Shown piece by piece: positions 1 through 10,112 of a stretch of DNA of 64,000 bases; the stretch's first letter is position 1; each line of letters opens with the position of its first letter. A program made the translations under genes and the position numbers. The DNA is from Bacteroidota bacterium (GTDB lineage: Bacteria; Bacteroidota; Bacteroidia; Chitinophagales; Chitinophagaceae). A model generated the notes under the pieces. The model had not been told where the DNA came from. It ran no database searches and saw nothing but the letters and a program-made list of their open reading frames with translations. The stretch covers positions 1 through 64,000 of the forward strand of contig VGFQ01000011.1 in assembly GCA_016868815.1 (NCBI GenBank), in the 5' to 3' direction.

Positions 1-917
1 CCCTGAAACAGCCCCTGCCAGTCTCTGGCTGGCGGATAACCCGACCAGGCAGCCACCCGCTCCCAGACAGCGGCAGAGGAATGCCCTGTTGCCCGGAGGT
101 GTCGCACAGAAGTAGCACCGGCCGACTTGGACAGCTTGAGGCCCCCGGGCCCGCAGAGCAGCGGATGGTGCAGGAAGACCGCATCACTGAATCTGTTTTC
201 CGGCAGCAGCTGCGAGAGTTGAATCTGCATAAGGGTCGACGGCATAAGGTCTTCGCCTCGTACGATCAGGTCTACGCCGAAATGGATATCATCCACGACA
301 GAAGCGAGTTGGTAGGCAGGGTCTCCTCCCTTTTTTCGTACGACGACATGTCGGGTGTCGGGCGGAATATCGAAATACACTGAATCGCCATCCGGCTTCT
401 TCAGACGTATTCGGTTATTCGATGCTGTTAGCATTCGCCAATTCATCATCGAGTCATTGAGGGAATGCGCCCCCGACAGACAGGTGCCGGGGTAGCTACC
501 GTCGGGAGCGACACGTGCCAGTTGAGAACGCGTACAGGCACAGGCAAAGACAGCCTCCTTCTCCTTTAAATGGGCTAGTGCTGCCCTGTAGTGTGGCATG
601 CGGCGCCGTTGCGACCAAAGGTGCAGGAAGTCGTCCGTGTCAGTAGGGCCTTCATCCCAGGGGATGCCGGCAAAGCGGAGCGTGTCGAAGAGGTCGTCGA
701 GGTATTCACGGCGGACACGGCCCTGGTCGAGATCATCGATCCGGAGGAGGATGGCTGCCCCATGCAGCCTTGCTAGGCCAGCGGTCATGGCAAAAGAAAA
801 TAAGTTGCCTATGTGCAGGTAGCCACTGGGGGTCGGGGCGAGGCGGGTCCTTTGATATCGCGGCAAAGAGCGCATCGCGGGCATGGAGTGCTGGATCAGC
901 GGATCGAATCGTTCCAT
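1..917 (-). CDS. gluQ: Glutamyl-Q tRNA(Asp) synthetase-like protein (3' end truncated by window edge)
   Basis: Manual reverse-strand translation from ATG at 917: MERFDPLIQHSMPAMRSLPRYQRTRLAPTPSGYLHIGNLFSFAMT...LLRIDDLDQGRVRREYLDDLFDTLRFAGIPWDEGP...FACACTRSQLARVAPDGSYPGTC...KLSKSAGA. HIGN and KLSKS class I signatures and a CxC...YPGTC zinc-type motif. Absent from the ORF track because it runs off the window. Confidence 0.85.
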   Translation of the reverse strand, partial: MERFDPLIQHSMPAMRSLPRYQRTRLAPTPSGYLHIGNLFSFAMTAGLARLHGAAILLRIDDLDQGRVRREYLDDLFDTLRFAGIPWDEGPTDTDDFLHLWSQRRRMPHYRAALAHLKEKEAVFACACTRSQLARVAPDGSYPGTCLSGAHSLNDSMMNWRMLTASNNRIRLKKPDGDSVYFDIPPDTRHVVVRKKGGDPAYQLASVVDDIHFGVDLIVRGEDLMPSTLMQIQLSQLLPENRFSDAVFLHHPLLCGPGGLKLSKSAGATSVRHLRATGHSSAAVWERVAAWSGYPPARDWQGLFQ

Positions 918-1015
918 GGATACTGCTCTGGGTCTGGAAGTGGCGGAAGCCGGTCGAGTGTGAATGTACAAATGACTCCCAGAAATACGGCTTCGCTGGC
1001 ATGGGCGATACCGAC

Positions 1016-1756
1016 CTAGAATAGAAAGTCACCCATCTCCTGGCCCCAGTCCTCCGAATTCGAGGCTTCATAGGTGAGCAGTTCTTCCCGGAAAGGCTGC
1101 CACGACTGGAGCTGGGGATCGAAGTACGAGGCCTGGCGGCGACCTAGGAACAGTTTGTAGTCAAACCTAGCATCGCCGCAGACGACATAGCCAGGGTAAT
1201 ACCATTGGCAGCCCAAAGCTCGCAGATAGTCGACCGTCAGCAGCATGAGGTACTTACCCAGGCTGAAGCCTGCATAGGCAGGGTCGTAGAAATGGAGGAT
1301 GGAGGCGGCGGAGCTGCAACCAAGGTCGAAGATGCCAACAGCCACGGGTTTGTCGCCATCGCTGACAACCCAGGCATGGCTGTTGTAGATAGTCCCCATG
1401 TTAGGATCTCCTTCACCGTACAACGCCTCCTGGATCGATGTGTAGCCATCAAAGGGAACAGCCGCCAGATAGCGGGCGTAGAGCTCGTTGTATATAGGAT
1501 GAATCTGGAAGGGAGACTCCAGCCGCACCTGCAGGTGCTGACTGCGGCGGCGGATGCGTGCGTGGGAGCGGTGGTTTTCCAACGCCCCGACCGGAAAGCG
1601 CAGCCACCAGACAGGGCAGAAATCAAGGCGGCTCTCCCGAAAGGTATGGGTGATGGTAAAGATGGCCTGATTCATGCGATACCACCCTTCGGCCAGAAAG
1701 CCGTCGAGTGCCTCGCCGGAGAGTTCAGGGGGGTAATGCAACTTCCGGTATGCCAT
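1016..1756 (-). CDS. Arginyl/leucyl-tRNA--protein transferase-like (ATE/Bpt family), divergent
   Basis: ORF 1016-1852; start uncertain (MAYRKLHYPPEL at 1756 or MNCISLP at 1783). C-terminal ATE-like pattern HFYDPAYAGFSLGKYLMLLTVDYLRALGCQWYYPGYVVCGDARFDYKLFLG. Confidence 0.65.
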   Translation of the reverse strand: MAYRKLHYPPELSGEALDGFLAEGWYRMNQAIFTITHTFRESRLDFCPVWWLRFPVGALENHRSHARIRRRSQHLQVRLESPFQIHPIYNELYARYLAAVPFDGYTSIQEALYGEGDPNMGTIYNSHAWVVSDGDKPVAVGIFDLGCSSAASILHFYDPAYAGFSLGKYLMLLTVDYLRALGCQWYYPGYVVCGDARFDYKLFLGRRQASYFDPQLQSWQPFREELLTYEASNSEDWGQEMGDFLF

Positions 1757-2037
1757 CGCAGACGGCAAGCTAATACAATTCATCCTGAGAGAAAAGACCG
1801 GTGAAAGAGGTTTTGAATGCCAAGAAGAGTAATCGCAAATTTTTTTTGACAAGACGGTTAAACTTTATGAATAAAAGCGACTAACCGAACGGATACAGAA
1901 GGTCGCATCTTAGAGGCGGCATCGAAGATATTTTGGCTCTAGGGTTTGAAAGGGGCCAGGCTGGCAGACATGACGAGGGATCTGGCGGTCTTTGCTAGCT
2001 ATGCTTTGCCGACCAATGCCCTGGCCATCCTTAGCTA

Positions 2038-3084
2038 TCACAAGCGTAACTGAAGCGGCTTCCCAAGAGATACGGAAAGCCCAAACTGGCTGTAAGCCAG
2101 TCCGTTTTGGTAAACGGCACGGGCAAACCGCACCTGCATCCGTTGGAGCAACAGCCCGAGTCCTACGGAAAAACCAGTCATGCCATTCGCTCCATTGGGG
2201 ACGGACAGCTCGGCCCGCCGCAGGTGGTTGTATGCCAACGTGAGTTCTACCTTGTCGCCCACATAGCCCTGGGCGGAGAGCACCACATGACGAAACAGCT
2301 TCTCGAAGAGTCCGCCGGCGCCGGGCACTCCAAAGTTTTCAGTGTTGAAGGCCGTATCCCGGTAGAGGATGTCAAAGCGATGGGCACGCTGAGCCGTGAG
2401 GGAGAACTGCAGTGGGGCATGGCGCAGCCTTTGAGAGAGGCCTACCTGCACATCGAAGGGCATATCCTCCGCCTGTCCGGCATAGGTCCTCAGTTGTGCG
2501 CCCATATTCCGGGCGGTGAAGCCCGCCTGAAAAAGTCCTGCGCTGTCCGTATATGTCAGCCCTACGTCGGCCAGCAGGGCCTGTGATCGATAGATACCAT
2601 AGCTGCTGGCGGCATAGGTAAGGGTAAGGCCGTAATGCCAGCGCTCGCCATAGGCCCGGGCGGCGGTGAGGCGGAGGGCTTGGTCCCAAGCACGGAAGGT
2701 CCCAAGGATATTTCCCGAGGGATCGGTAGCAGAGGCTGCACCGTAGTCTACAACATCCATGGCTGCGACCAGCAGGGTCGGGTGGGCGGCAGGAATCCCG
2801 TAACAATACTGTCCATGCAACTGCCGCGTGCCGGCAAAAAAGCCATGGGCAGAGACGGAGAGCTGCCCATGCATCGAGGGCCGGAGCAGGGCAGGATTCA
2901 GCGCTGTCGCCATCGCGTCTGGCGACAGCTGCGACACGTTGGCGGAGCCCAGGGCCGTCGCCAGCGGAGAGGTTGGAGCCCGCAGAAAAGAAAAAGCCGA
3001 CACACCTCCCAGCGTCTGGGCCCTGGCGTCCAGCCCCAAACAGGCCGTCATAAGCCAAAGGAACAAAGGCCGGTGCAGGGTCAT
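2038..3084 (-). CDS. porQ: PorQ-like type IX secretion system-associated outer membrane protein
   Basis: 348 aa with signal peptide and GGVSAFSFLRAPTSPLATALGSANVSQLSPDAMATALNPALL, typical PorQ N-terminus; beta-barrel-like C-terminus. Confidence 0.75.
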   Translation of the reverse strand: MTLHRPLFLWLMTACLGLDARAQTLGGVSAFSFLRAPTSPLATALGSANVSQLSPDAMATALNPALLRPSMHGQLSVSAHGFFAGTRQLHGQYCYGIPAAHPTLLVAAMDVVDYGAASATDPSGNILGTFRAWDQALRLTAARAYGERWHYGLTLTYAASSYGIYRSQALLADVGLTYTDSAGLFQAGFTARNMGAQLRTYAGQAEDMPFDVQVGLSQRLRHAPLQFSLTAQRAHRFDILYRDTAFNTENFGVPGAGGLFEKLFRHVVLSAQGYVGDKVELTLAYNHLRRAELSVPNGANGMTGFSVGLGLLLQRMQVRFARAVYQNGLAYSQFGLSVSLGKPLQLRL

Positions 3085-3130
3085 CGCGATGAAATTAGCG
3101 ATTCATGAAGCCCTTTTAAAAAAAAGAAAA

Positions 3131-3150
3131 TCCCCCATAGAAATGGGGGA
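3131..3150 (-). terminator. Rho-independent terminator downstream of lon
   Basis: CCCCCAT-AGAA-ATGGGGG hairpin (3132-3149) with a T-rich tract on the minus strand (A-rich run at about 3118-3130 on plus). Confidence 0.7.
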
Positions 3151-3288
3151 ATTCTGTAACCCTTAAAACAACCAACATGAAATACTTGAATGCAAATATT
3201 TACTCATATACAGGCTACAATCAATATTTGTTCGTCAGAAGGGAAGAAAAAACCGAATAAGTCGAAAAATGAATAAACATAAGCCACA

Positions 3289-5697
3289 CTAGGACAGAGC
3301 CAGCTCCAGCACTTGCTGCAGGCTGCGGACGTAGTGGAATCGCAGTCCCCGGATATAGTCCTGGTCGATCTCAGTCACATCCTTTTCGTTCTGCCAGCAT
3401 AGGACGATCTCCTTCATGCCGGCCCGCTTGGCAGCCAGTACTTTCTCTTTGATGCCGCCGACCGGCAGCACCTGTCCGCGCAGGGTACACTCACCCGTCA
3501 TGGCCAGGTAGGGCTTAACTTTCCGACCGGTGAAGGCAGAGGCCATCGAGGTCAGCATGGTGATGCCTGCACTGGGTCCGTCTTTGGGGACAGCTCCTTC
3601 AGGCACATGGATATGGATGGTCGATTGGCTAAAGGCCACCGGATCAATGTTATTCTTGCGGGCATTGGCCTGCAGCCAGGTGAGCGCAGTGGAGGCACTT
3701 TCTTTCATGACATTACCAAGGTTGCCGGTGAGCTTCAACTCCCCTTTGCCTTCCGAGACGGAAGTTTCTATGAAGAGGATGTCGCCACCTACATAGGTCC
3801 ATGCCAGTCCCACCGCCACCCCTGATAGGTTGGCGGTTCGGTAGATTTCATTGGAATAGCGAGGCTTTCCAAGTATGCGCTGCACATCGCGGGCTGTGAC
3901 GACTGATTTTACCTTACCGTGCAGGGCCAGCTCTTTGGCGAAGGAACGCATGAGGGATGCGAGCTGCCGGTCCAGCTCCCGGACACCGCTCTCCCGCGTG
4001 TATTGCTCGATGATGCCTGTAAGCACTTTGGGGGAGAGGCGGATTGCACGGTCTTTGAGGCCATGTGCATCTTTTTGTCGGGGCAGGAGGTGCCGGGTGG
4101 CGATTTCGACCTTTTCCTCGACGGCATAGCCGCTGAGGTCGATGATCTCCAGGCGGTCGCGCAAGGCAGGCTGGATGCTCTGCACGTCATTGGCGGTTGC
4201 GATGAAGAGCACCTTACTGAGGTCGTATTCTAGCTCCAGATAGTTGTCGTAGAATGAATGGTTCTGCTCGGGGTCGAGTACTTCGAGGAGGGAGGAGGAG
4301 GGGTCACCGCGGTGGTCATGGCCTACCTTGTCGATCTCGTCGAGGATGATGACGGGGTTGGAAGACGCAAGCTTGCGGATCGTCTGGATGATCCGGCCGG
4401 GCATGGCTCCGATGTAGGTCTTTCGGTGGCCCCGGATCTCGCTCTCGTCGTGCAGTCCGCCCAGGCTTAGGCGGGCATATTTTCGGCCTATGGCATGGGA
4501 GATGCTGCGCCCTAGGGATGTCTTGCCAATGCCGGGGGGACCTACGAAGCAGAGGATAGGGCTCTTCATGTCGCCTTTCAGCTTCAGCACGGCCAGGTAT
4601 TCGAGGATGCGATCTTTGATCCTATCCATCCCAAAATGGTCGGCGTCGAGGACTTTCTTTGCCTTCCGCAGGTCGTAGCTGTCGTGGGTATATTGACTCC
4701 AGGGCAGATCGAGCAGTAGATCTAGGTGGTTGTAGACGACGGAGTAGTCGGGCGTGGTGGGATGCATCCGCTCCAGCTTTTCTATGTTCTTCAGGAAGAG
4801 TTCTTTGGCCGACTGTGGCCATTGTTTCGCCTCTGCCTTCTTGCGCATCTCCTGCACCTCGCGGTCGTTGGAGTCTCCTCCCAGCTCTTCTTTGATGCTC
4901 TTGAGCTGTTGCTGCAGGAAGTACTCACGCTGCTGTTTGTCGAGCTCTGTCTTTGTCTTGTTAGTGACCTGGTTCTTCAGCTCGGCAAACTGCAGTTCTT
5001 TCTGTAGCAGCTTCAAGAGCATCTCGGAGCGGGCGCGGATGTCGTCCATCTCTAGGAGCTGCTGTTTCTCCGAGAGGTCACTGTTGAGGTTGCTGCTGAC
5101 AAAATGGATCAGAAAGGATGGGTTCTCTATGTTGCGGAGGATGAGCCCTGCCTCGGTCGGGATGTTGGGGGAGAGCTGGATGATCTGGGCGGCGAGGTCT
5201 TTGATGGAACTGACAGCCGCGTCGAAATGCGTATCCTCTCCGATGACCTGTTCTTCGAGGACCCTTATCTGTCCCCGGAAGCAGGGCTCTTCGGCCGTGA
5301 CTTTGAGGAGTTCGAACCGTTTCCGGCCCTGGATGATAACGGTCGTCCCACCGTCTGGCATCTTAATCAGCTTGATGACTTTGGCCACGGTGCCTATGCG
5401 GACGAGGTCGTTGAGTCCGGGGTCTTCGACGGCAGGGTCCTTTTGTGCCAACACCCCCACGAGCTTATCGCCTTTATAGGCATCGTTCACGGCTTTGATC
5501 GACTTGTCGCGGCCCACCGTGATGGGGATCACGACACCCGGGAAGAGTACTGTGTTGCGCAACGGCAGCAGGGGCAGCTCTTCCGGGATCGCCGTCTCGT
5601 CCTGCCCTTCGCTATCTCCCTCATTCAAGGGGATGATGGGCATGAAGTCCACATCGTCCTCTTCCAGCCTGTATATTGTTCTGTCCCTCATGTGCAT
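3289..5697 (-). CDS. lon: ATP-dependent endopeptidase La (Lon)
   Basis: 802 aa; LON substrate-binding N-domain, Walker [10 protein letters not shown], protease motif [11 protein letters not shown]. Confidence 0.97.
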   Translation of the reverse strand: MHMRDRTIYRLEEDDVDFMPIIPLNEGDSEGQDETAIPEELPLLPLRNTVLFPGVVIPITVGRDKSIKAVNDAYKGDKLVGVLAQKDPAVEDPGLNDLVRIGTVAKVIKLIKMPDGGTTVIIQGRKRFELLKVTAEEPCFRGQIRVLEEQVIGEDTHFDAAVSSIKDLAAQIIQLSPNIPTEAGLILRNIENPSFLIHFVSSNLNSDLSEKQQLLEMDDIRARSEMLLKLLQKELQFAELKNQVTNKTKTELDKQQREYFLQQQLKSIKEELGGDSNDREVQEMRKKAEAKQWPQSAKELFLKNIEKLERMHPTTPDYSVVYNHLDLLLDLPWSQYTHDSYDLRKAKKVLDADHFGMDRIKDRILEYLAVLKLKGDMKSPILCFVGPPGIGKTSLGRSISHAIGRKYARLSLGGLHDESEIRGHRKTYIGAMPGRIIQTIRKLASSNPVIILDEIDKVGHDHRGDPSSSLLEVLDPEQNHSFYDNYLELEYDLSKVLFIATANDVQSIQPALRDRLEIIDLSGYAVEEKVEIATRHLLPRQKDAHGLKDRAIRLSPKVLTGIIEQYTRESGVRELDRQLASLMRSFAKELALHGKVKSVVTARDVQRILGKPRYSNEIYRTANLSGVAVGLAWTYVGGDILFIETSVSEGKGELKLTGNLGNVMKESASTALTWLQANARKNNIDPVAFSQSTIHIHVPEGAVPKDGPSAGITMLTSMASAFTGRKVKPYLAMTGECTLRGQVLPVGGIKEKVLAAKRAGMKEIVLCWQNEKDVTEIDQDYIRGLRFHYVRSLQQVLELALS

Positions 5698-5947
5698 TCC
5701 TTAGTTAACGACAAGCTGGCAGGCATCTTACCTTCGCCCATCGAAAAAAATTTGACCCCTCAGGGACAAGTTTGATGCCAAGACCCTTACTGGCTCGAAC
5801 CCCTCGGACTACATTTTCCAGATGGCGCATCTGGCTTCCCTTTCCAACACGTCGAGGCAGTGGAAGGAGGCCTTGGCGGCCAGCGGCCGGCGGGACAAAA
5901 AGCAGCCAATCTGTCATGAAGACCGGCTGCCTTGGAGCGAAGGCTGC

Positions 5948-6532
5948 TTAGAAGTTGACGCCGACGCCAAGCTGCACGGCCCGGCTTGTCCATTTGGACT
6001 GGTTACTGACATCGCTGATGTTGGTCAGGCCAATGCCATATCGGCCGTAGAGGCGGAACATGGCCAGGTTGAGCTGGAGTCCGCCTAGCAGTGAGAGGTC
6101 GCCGTTCTTGAAGGCTTCCTGCCCATTTTGTAACAACGTACGGCTATCAGACATTTTGATCCCAAACTGTGGACCCACCTGGATCACCAATGGCCCGCCG
6201 GAAGGGCGTATGTTGAGCAGGACCGGAAAGTTCAGGTAATTTATATCGGATACAACCCCCAGGTTGATGCCTTGTCCAACCTGGTAGATATTGGTCGCCG
6301 TCTCCGTCTGGGTCTTATTGAACAACACTTCGGGTTGAATGCCGAACTTCTTGCTGAACATGATTTCAAGGGCGCCTCCGAGGTGGTAGCCGAAGTTAAA
6401 TTCGTCTTTAAACTCTTTGCCATCGATCTTGTAAAGGGTAGAACCGAAGCGTAGGCCTAGCTTCATGCCTTGAGCCTGCGTAGTGGAGATCCCGAGTAGC
6501 AGTGCGGCGGAGAGAATAGCAATCCTTTTCAT
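5948..6532 (-). CDS. PorT-like outer membrane beta-barrel protein
   Basis: 194 aa, signal peptide, GMKLGLRFGSTLYKIDG...GYHLGGALEIMFSKKFGIQPEVLFN pattern of the outer membrane beta-barrel family. Confidence 0.75.
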   Translation of the reverse strand: MKRIAILSAALLLGISTTQAQGMKLGLRFGSTLYKIDGKEFKDEFNFGYHLGGALEIMFSKKFGIQPEVLFNKTQTETATNIYQVGQGINLGVVSDINYLNFPVLLNIRPSGGPLVIQVGPQFGIKMSDSRTLLQNGQEAFKNGDLSLLGGLQLNLAMFRLYGRYGIGLTNISDVSNQSKWTSRAVQLGVGVNF

Positions 6533-6659
6533 GTGCGTAGGATTTGCAGTAAAGGTCTGGCGTTCGCGGTAAATGGGAAACCCAACAGGCTGTTAAAAGC
6601 CATTAGCATGAAAGAATTAGGGGATATAAATCTTTTACTATCAACAATTTTTTACCGAT

Positions 6660-7904
6660 CTAGGCGAGTTCTATGATGGTGATCTCTGGCAGGATGCCGA
6701 CGCGTCCGGGATAGCCGAGAAAGCCGAAGCCCCTATTGACATAGAGGAACTGTCGGCCCCTTCGGTAGAGCCCGGCCCATTGGCGGTATACATACTGGAC
6801 GGGGCTCCAGCGAAAACCTGGGATCTCGATGCCGAACTGCATGCCATGTGTATGCCCGCTCAGCATGAGGTCGATGTCAGGGTATTCTGTGAGCACCTGC
6901 GCCTCCCAGTGACTGGGGTCGTGGCTGAGCAGGATCCGGAACGGGAATTCCTCTGTCCCACGGTAGGCGTCAGCCAAGCGGCCGTATTTGGTGAAGCCTT
7001 TGGCGCCCCAGTTCTCGATACCGAGCAGGGCGATGCGTTCACCATTCCGTTCCAATGTCACGTGCTCGTTCATAAGAAGCCGCCAGCCCATGGAGGCGTG
7101 TGTGGCTTTGAGGCGTTCTAGGTTTTCTGCCTTCGCCTTGTGACTGGGCCAGCGGCGATAGTCGCCGTAGTCGTGATTACCAAGGCAGCTATAGACCCCC
7201 ATTGGAGCCTTTAGCTGGGCGAAGAGATCGTGGTAGCCGTCCATCTCTCCGGCGTGGTCGTTGACAAGGTCGCCGGTGAAGAGGATGATGTCGGGGGATT
7301 CATCAAGCATGCGCTGCACGCCACGGCTGACGGCCATAGGGTCAGTGAGACTGCCCGAGTGGATGTCGGAGATATGTCCAATGCGCAGTCCTCGGAATGC
7401 TTCGGGCAGGTGTGGGAATTCGACCTTGATGTGCTCGGTGCGATAGCGGTATTTGTTGCGGAACCCTAGGGCCATGCTGCCAAAAAGAAGGCCTCCGGAG
7501 GCGAAGCCAAGCCAGCTGAGGAACAGGGAACGGGGGATGGTGGTGCCATTCTCATGGGTGGCGACGGCGGGGGTGTTACCTAAACCCGCAAAGAGCCAGG
7601 TGATGGCGCGGCGAAGGTCGTCTGTCAGAAAGAAGAGGGCGGCCAGCAACTTAGCGAGGAAGAGTCCGACGAAGAGGGCGAAGGCATGACTTCGCAACGG
7701 GCTAATACCCTGGGCAGGTGCACCCAGTAGAACGGTCAGCAGCAGGATGGCAAGCCCAACTGCCGGCAGCGAGTAGGCCAGCAGGAAAGGATTTCGCCAG
7801 CGCAGCGGGAGGGTTGATGCCACCTTCCGCCAGGCCTGGAAGACATACAGGTCCACCAGCAGCACGAGGATGAGGAGGATGCTAGGGAGCAGCCATCGGT
7901 TCAT
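6660..7904 (-). CDS. Membrane-anchored calcineurin-like metallophosphoesterase
   Basis: 414 aa; N-terminal TM helices then GHISDIHSG, FTGDLVND, GNHDYGDY, SGHTHGMQ motifs. Confidence 0.9.
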   Translation of the reverse strand: MNRWLLPSILLILVLLVDLYVFQAWRKVASTLPLRWRNPFLLAYSLPAVGLAILLLTVLLGAPAQGISPLRSHAFALFVGLFLAKLLAALFFLTDDLRRAITWLFAGLGNTPAVATHENGTTIPRSLFLSWLGFASGGLLFGSMALGFRNKYRYRTEHIKVEFPHLPEAFRGLRIGHISDIHSGSLTDPMAVSRGVQRMLDESPDIILFTGDLVNDHAGEMDGYHDLFAQLKAPMGVYSCLGNHDYGDYRRWPSHKAKAENLERLKATHASMGWRLLMNEHVTLERNGERIALLGIENWGAKGFTKYGRLADAYRGTEEFPFRILLSHDPSHWEAQVLTEYPDIDLMLSGHTHGMQFGIEIPGFRWSPVQYVYRQWAGLYRRGRQFLYVNRGFGFLGYPGRVGILPEITIIELA

Positions 7905-7945
7905 TGGAGGGAGATTTTTAGTATCTCGGCACCGACCTTATTTTG

Positions 7946-8449
7946 TCAAAAGCGCAGGAACTCATCAAGCTGGGCAGAGATGGCTGCCAGGGTGGCTTCA
8001 TCGCGGATGTGCCTGTCGGCGTCCATGAGTTTGTCGACCCCCGAGATAGGCAGCCGGTTGGGCAGGACGGTCACCTTTAGGTAGTGCAAGATACCAGTGA
8101 GGTGTTCCATCCCACGGAGGTTTCCCGCCCTTCCGGTCGACACCCCGGTGAGCATGGCTTTCTTTCCCCACCAGACGGTCTGGATGTCGGAAAGGTCCAT
8201 CACCGTCTTCAGGCAGCCCGGGAAGCTGCCGTTGTATTCAGGCACAACCAGAATAAAATGGGTAGTTGGGATTAGGATCTCTTCTTCTTGGCGTGCCAGC
8301 GCGTCAGACCGCCGGTCCAGCGGTATATCTTCCAGACTCAGGTAGGATGTATCTACGCCTTTCTGCCGGAGCATGTCCCGCATCTGGAGGGCTACTTGTG
8401 CGGTATTGCTACCGGGCCGGTTCGTACCGGCAATGATGGTATAATGCAT
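7946..8449 (-). CDS. NADPH-dependent FMN reductase family protein
   Basis: MHYTIIAGTNRPGSNTAQVA... and VVPEYNGSFPGCLKTVMD flavodoxin-like motifs. Confidence 0.85.
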   Translation of the reverse strand: MHYTIIAGTNRPGSNTAQVALQMRDMLRQKGVDTSYLSLEDIPLDRRSDALARQEEEILIPTTHFILVVPEYNGSFPGCLKTVMDLSDIQTVWWGKKAMLTGVSTGRAGNLRGMEHLTGILHYLKVTVLPNRLPISGVDKLMDADRHIRDEATLAAISAQLDEFLRF

Positions 8450-8518
8450 GGAGAAGGTTGCGTTCATCTAACAACACTTGTGTGAATAGATTGTTCCACT
8501 GCATCCACCCCAAACCTG

Positions 8519-8526
8519 TACATTTG
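8519..8526 (+). promoter_or_regulatory. Candidate Bacteroidetes -7 element (TACATTTG) upstream of the hydrolase-parAB block
   Basis: Exact match to TAnnTTTG in the divergent intergenic region; -33 element not confidently placed. Confidence 0.4.
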
Positions 8527-8601
8527 AACCCCTTGCCCGGGGCTTGCCGGACGCTGGCAAAGCCGCCTGCATCCCAGCTCTCGGCCGGGGAGATGCCTGT
8601 T

Positions 8602-9282
8602 ATGAGATTCAGCTACTACGGACATTCCTGCTTTGGCGCTTCAATCGCCGGGAAGCATCTGCTCTTCGACCCCTTCGTCACCACCAACCCGTTGGCGTCA
8701 AAGGTAGTGGCAGAGACGATTCCGGCCGATCTGATCTTGGTATCTCATGGCCATGAAGACCACATCCTTGACTGCGAGGCCATAGCGGTTCGAACAGGCG
8801 CCACCGTCGTCTGCAACTATGAGATCCACCTGTGGCTGAAGGCCAGAGGGCTTTCCCAACTGCGACCGGTGAACACCGGCGGCACCATCGACATCGGCTA
8901 CTGTGCCATCAAGGCCTTTGTCGCCCACCATTCCTCCTCGATGCCCGACGGCAGCTATGGGGGGCATCCGCTGGGCTTTGCCTGCCGTTCCACCGAAGGG
9001 TCTTTCTATTACAGCGGCGACAGCTCGCTGACCATGGACATGCAGCTGGTGCCATCCTTTGTGCCGCCCGACGTATTGCTGCTGCCCATCGGTGATGTTT
9101 TCACCATGGGTTATGAAGATGCTGCCCGGGCGGCCCGTCTGCTCAACTGCCGCACTGTCATTGGACTGCACTACGATACCTTCCCGTCCATCCGCATTGA
9201 CAAGGAGGCTGCCACCGCGCATTTTAAAAAGAACGGACTGGAGCTGCTCTTGCCAGAGCCCGGCACAGCCATAGACATCTGA
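8602..9282 (+). CDS. Metal-dependent hydrolase, UPF0173/metallo-beta-lactamase superfamily
   Basis: MRFSYYGHSCFGASIAGKHLLFDPF...LVSHGHEDHILD...YYSGDSSLTMDM; alternative ATG at 8593. Confidence 0.88.
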   Translation: MRFSYYGHSCFGASIAGKHLLFDPFVTTNPLASKVVAETIPADLILVSHGHEDHILDCEAIAVRTGATVVCNYEIHLWLKARGLSQLRPVNTGGTIDIGYCAIKAFVAHHSSSMPDGSYGGHPLGFACRSTEGSFYYSGDSSLTMDMQLVPSFVPPDVLLLPIGDVFTMGYEDAARAARLLNCRTVIGLHYDTFPSIRIDKEAATAHFKKNGLELLLPEPGTAIDI

Positions 9283-9299
9283 GAAAAGGAATCATACCC

Positions 9300-10112
9300 A
9301 TGGGACGCATCATTGGCATAGCAAATCAAAAAGGGGGTGTCGGGAAGACCACCACAGCCATCAACCTGGCCGCCAGCCTGGCCGTGCTCGAGTACAAGAC
9401 CCTGCTGGTAGACGCAGACCCGCAGGCCAACTCCACCTCAGGGCTTGGCTTCATCCTACAAAACATCCAGCAGAGTCTCTACGACTGTATGATCAACCAG
9501 GCCAGTGCCAGTGATGTAGTACTGAAGACGGACATGCCCTACCTATGGCTAATCCCTTCCCACATAGACCTCGTAGGCGCAGAAATAGAGATGGTCAATC
9601 AACCCCAGCGGGAATCTGTCTTGAAGAATATCATCGCAGAAGTCAAAGACGAATACGACTTCATCATTGTGGACTGCTCCCCCTCCCTCGGGCTTATCAC
9701 CCTCAACTCGCTGGTCGCAGCCGACAGTGTGATCGTTCCGGTACAGGCAGAATTCTTTGCCCTGGAGGGCCTTGGAAAACTCCTCAACACCATCAAGATC
9801 GTACAGACAAGGCTCAATACTTCCCTGGTGATAGAGGGCATCCTGATGACGATGTACGATGGGCGCCTTCGGCTCTGTAATCAGGTCGTAAGTGAAGTAC
9901 GTCGACATTTCGACAGCACCGTCTTCGACACCATCATCCACCGCAACAGCCGCCTCAGCGAAGCCCCCAGCGTGGGCAAGCCCGCCATCCTCTACGATGC
10001 GGACAGCAAGGGCTCAATCAACTACCTACACCTCGCAAAGGAAATCTTACAGAAGAATAACATGACGCGCATCAGCCAGTCGGAACGAAATCTACACCTC
10101 GACGATGAGTAA
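9300..10112 (+). CDS. parA: Chromosome partitioning ATPase ParA/Soj
   Basis: MGRIIGIANQKGGVGKTTTAINLAASLA deviant Walker A; DYDFIIVDCSPSLG-type Walker B. Confidence 0.96.
   Translation: MGRIIGIANQKGGVGKTTTAINLAASLAVLEYKTLLVDADPQANSTSGLGFILQNIQQSLYDCMINQASASDVVLKTDMPYLWLIPSHIDLVGAEIEMVNQPQRESVLKNIIAEVKDEYDFIIVDCSPSLGLITLNSLVAADSVIVPVQAEFFALEGLGKLLNTIKIVQTRLNTSLVIEGILMTMYDGRLRLCNQVVSEVRRHFDSTVFDTIIHRNSRLSEAPSVGKPAILYDADSKGSINYLHLAKEILQKNNMTRISQSERNLHLDDE

Noticed and set aside
733-1071. 112-aa minus-strand ORF
   Set aside because: Overlaps the GluQ-RS start region in another frame; the GluQ-RS frame has the real motifs.
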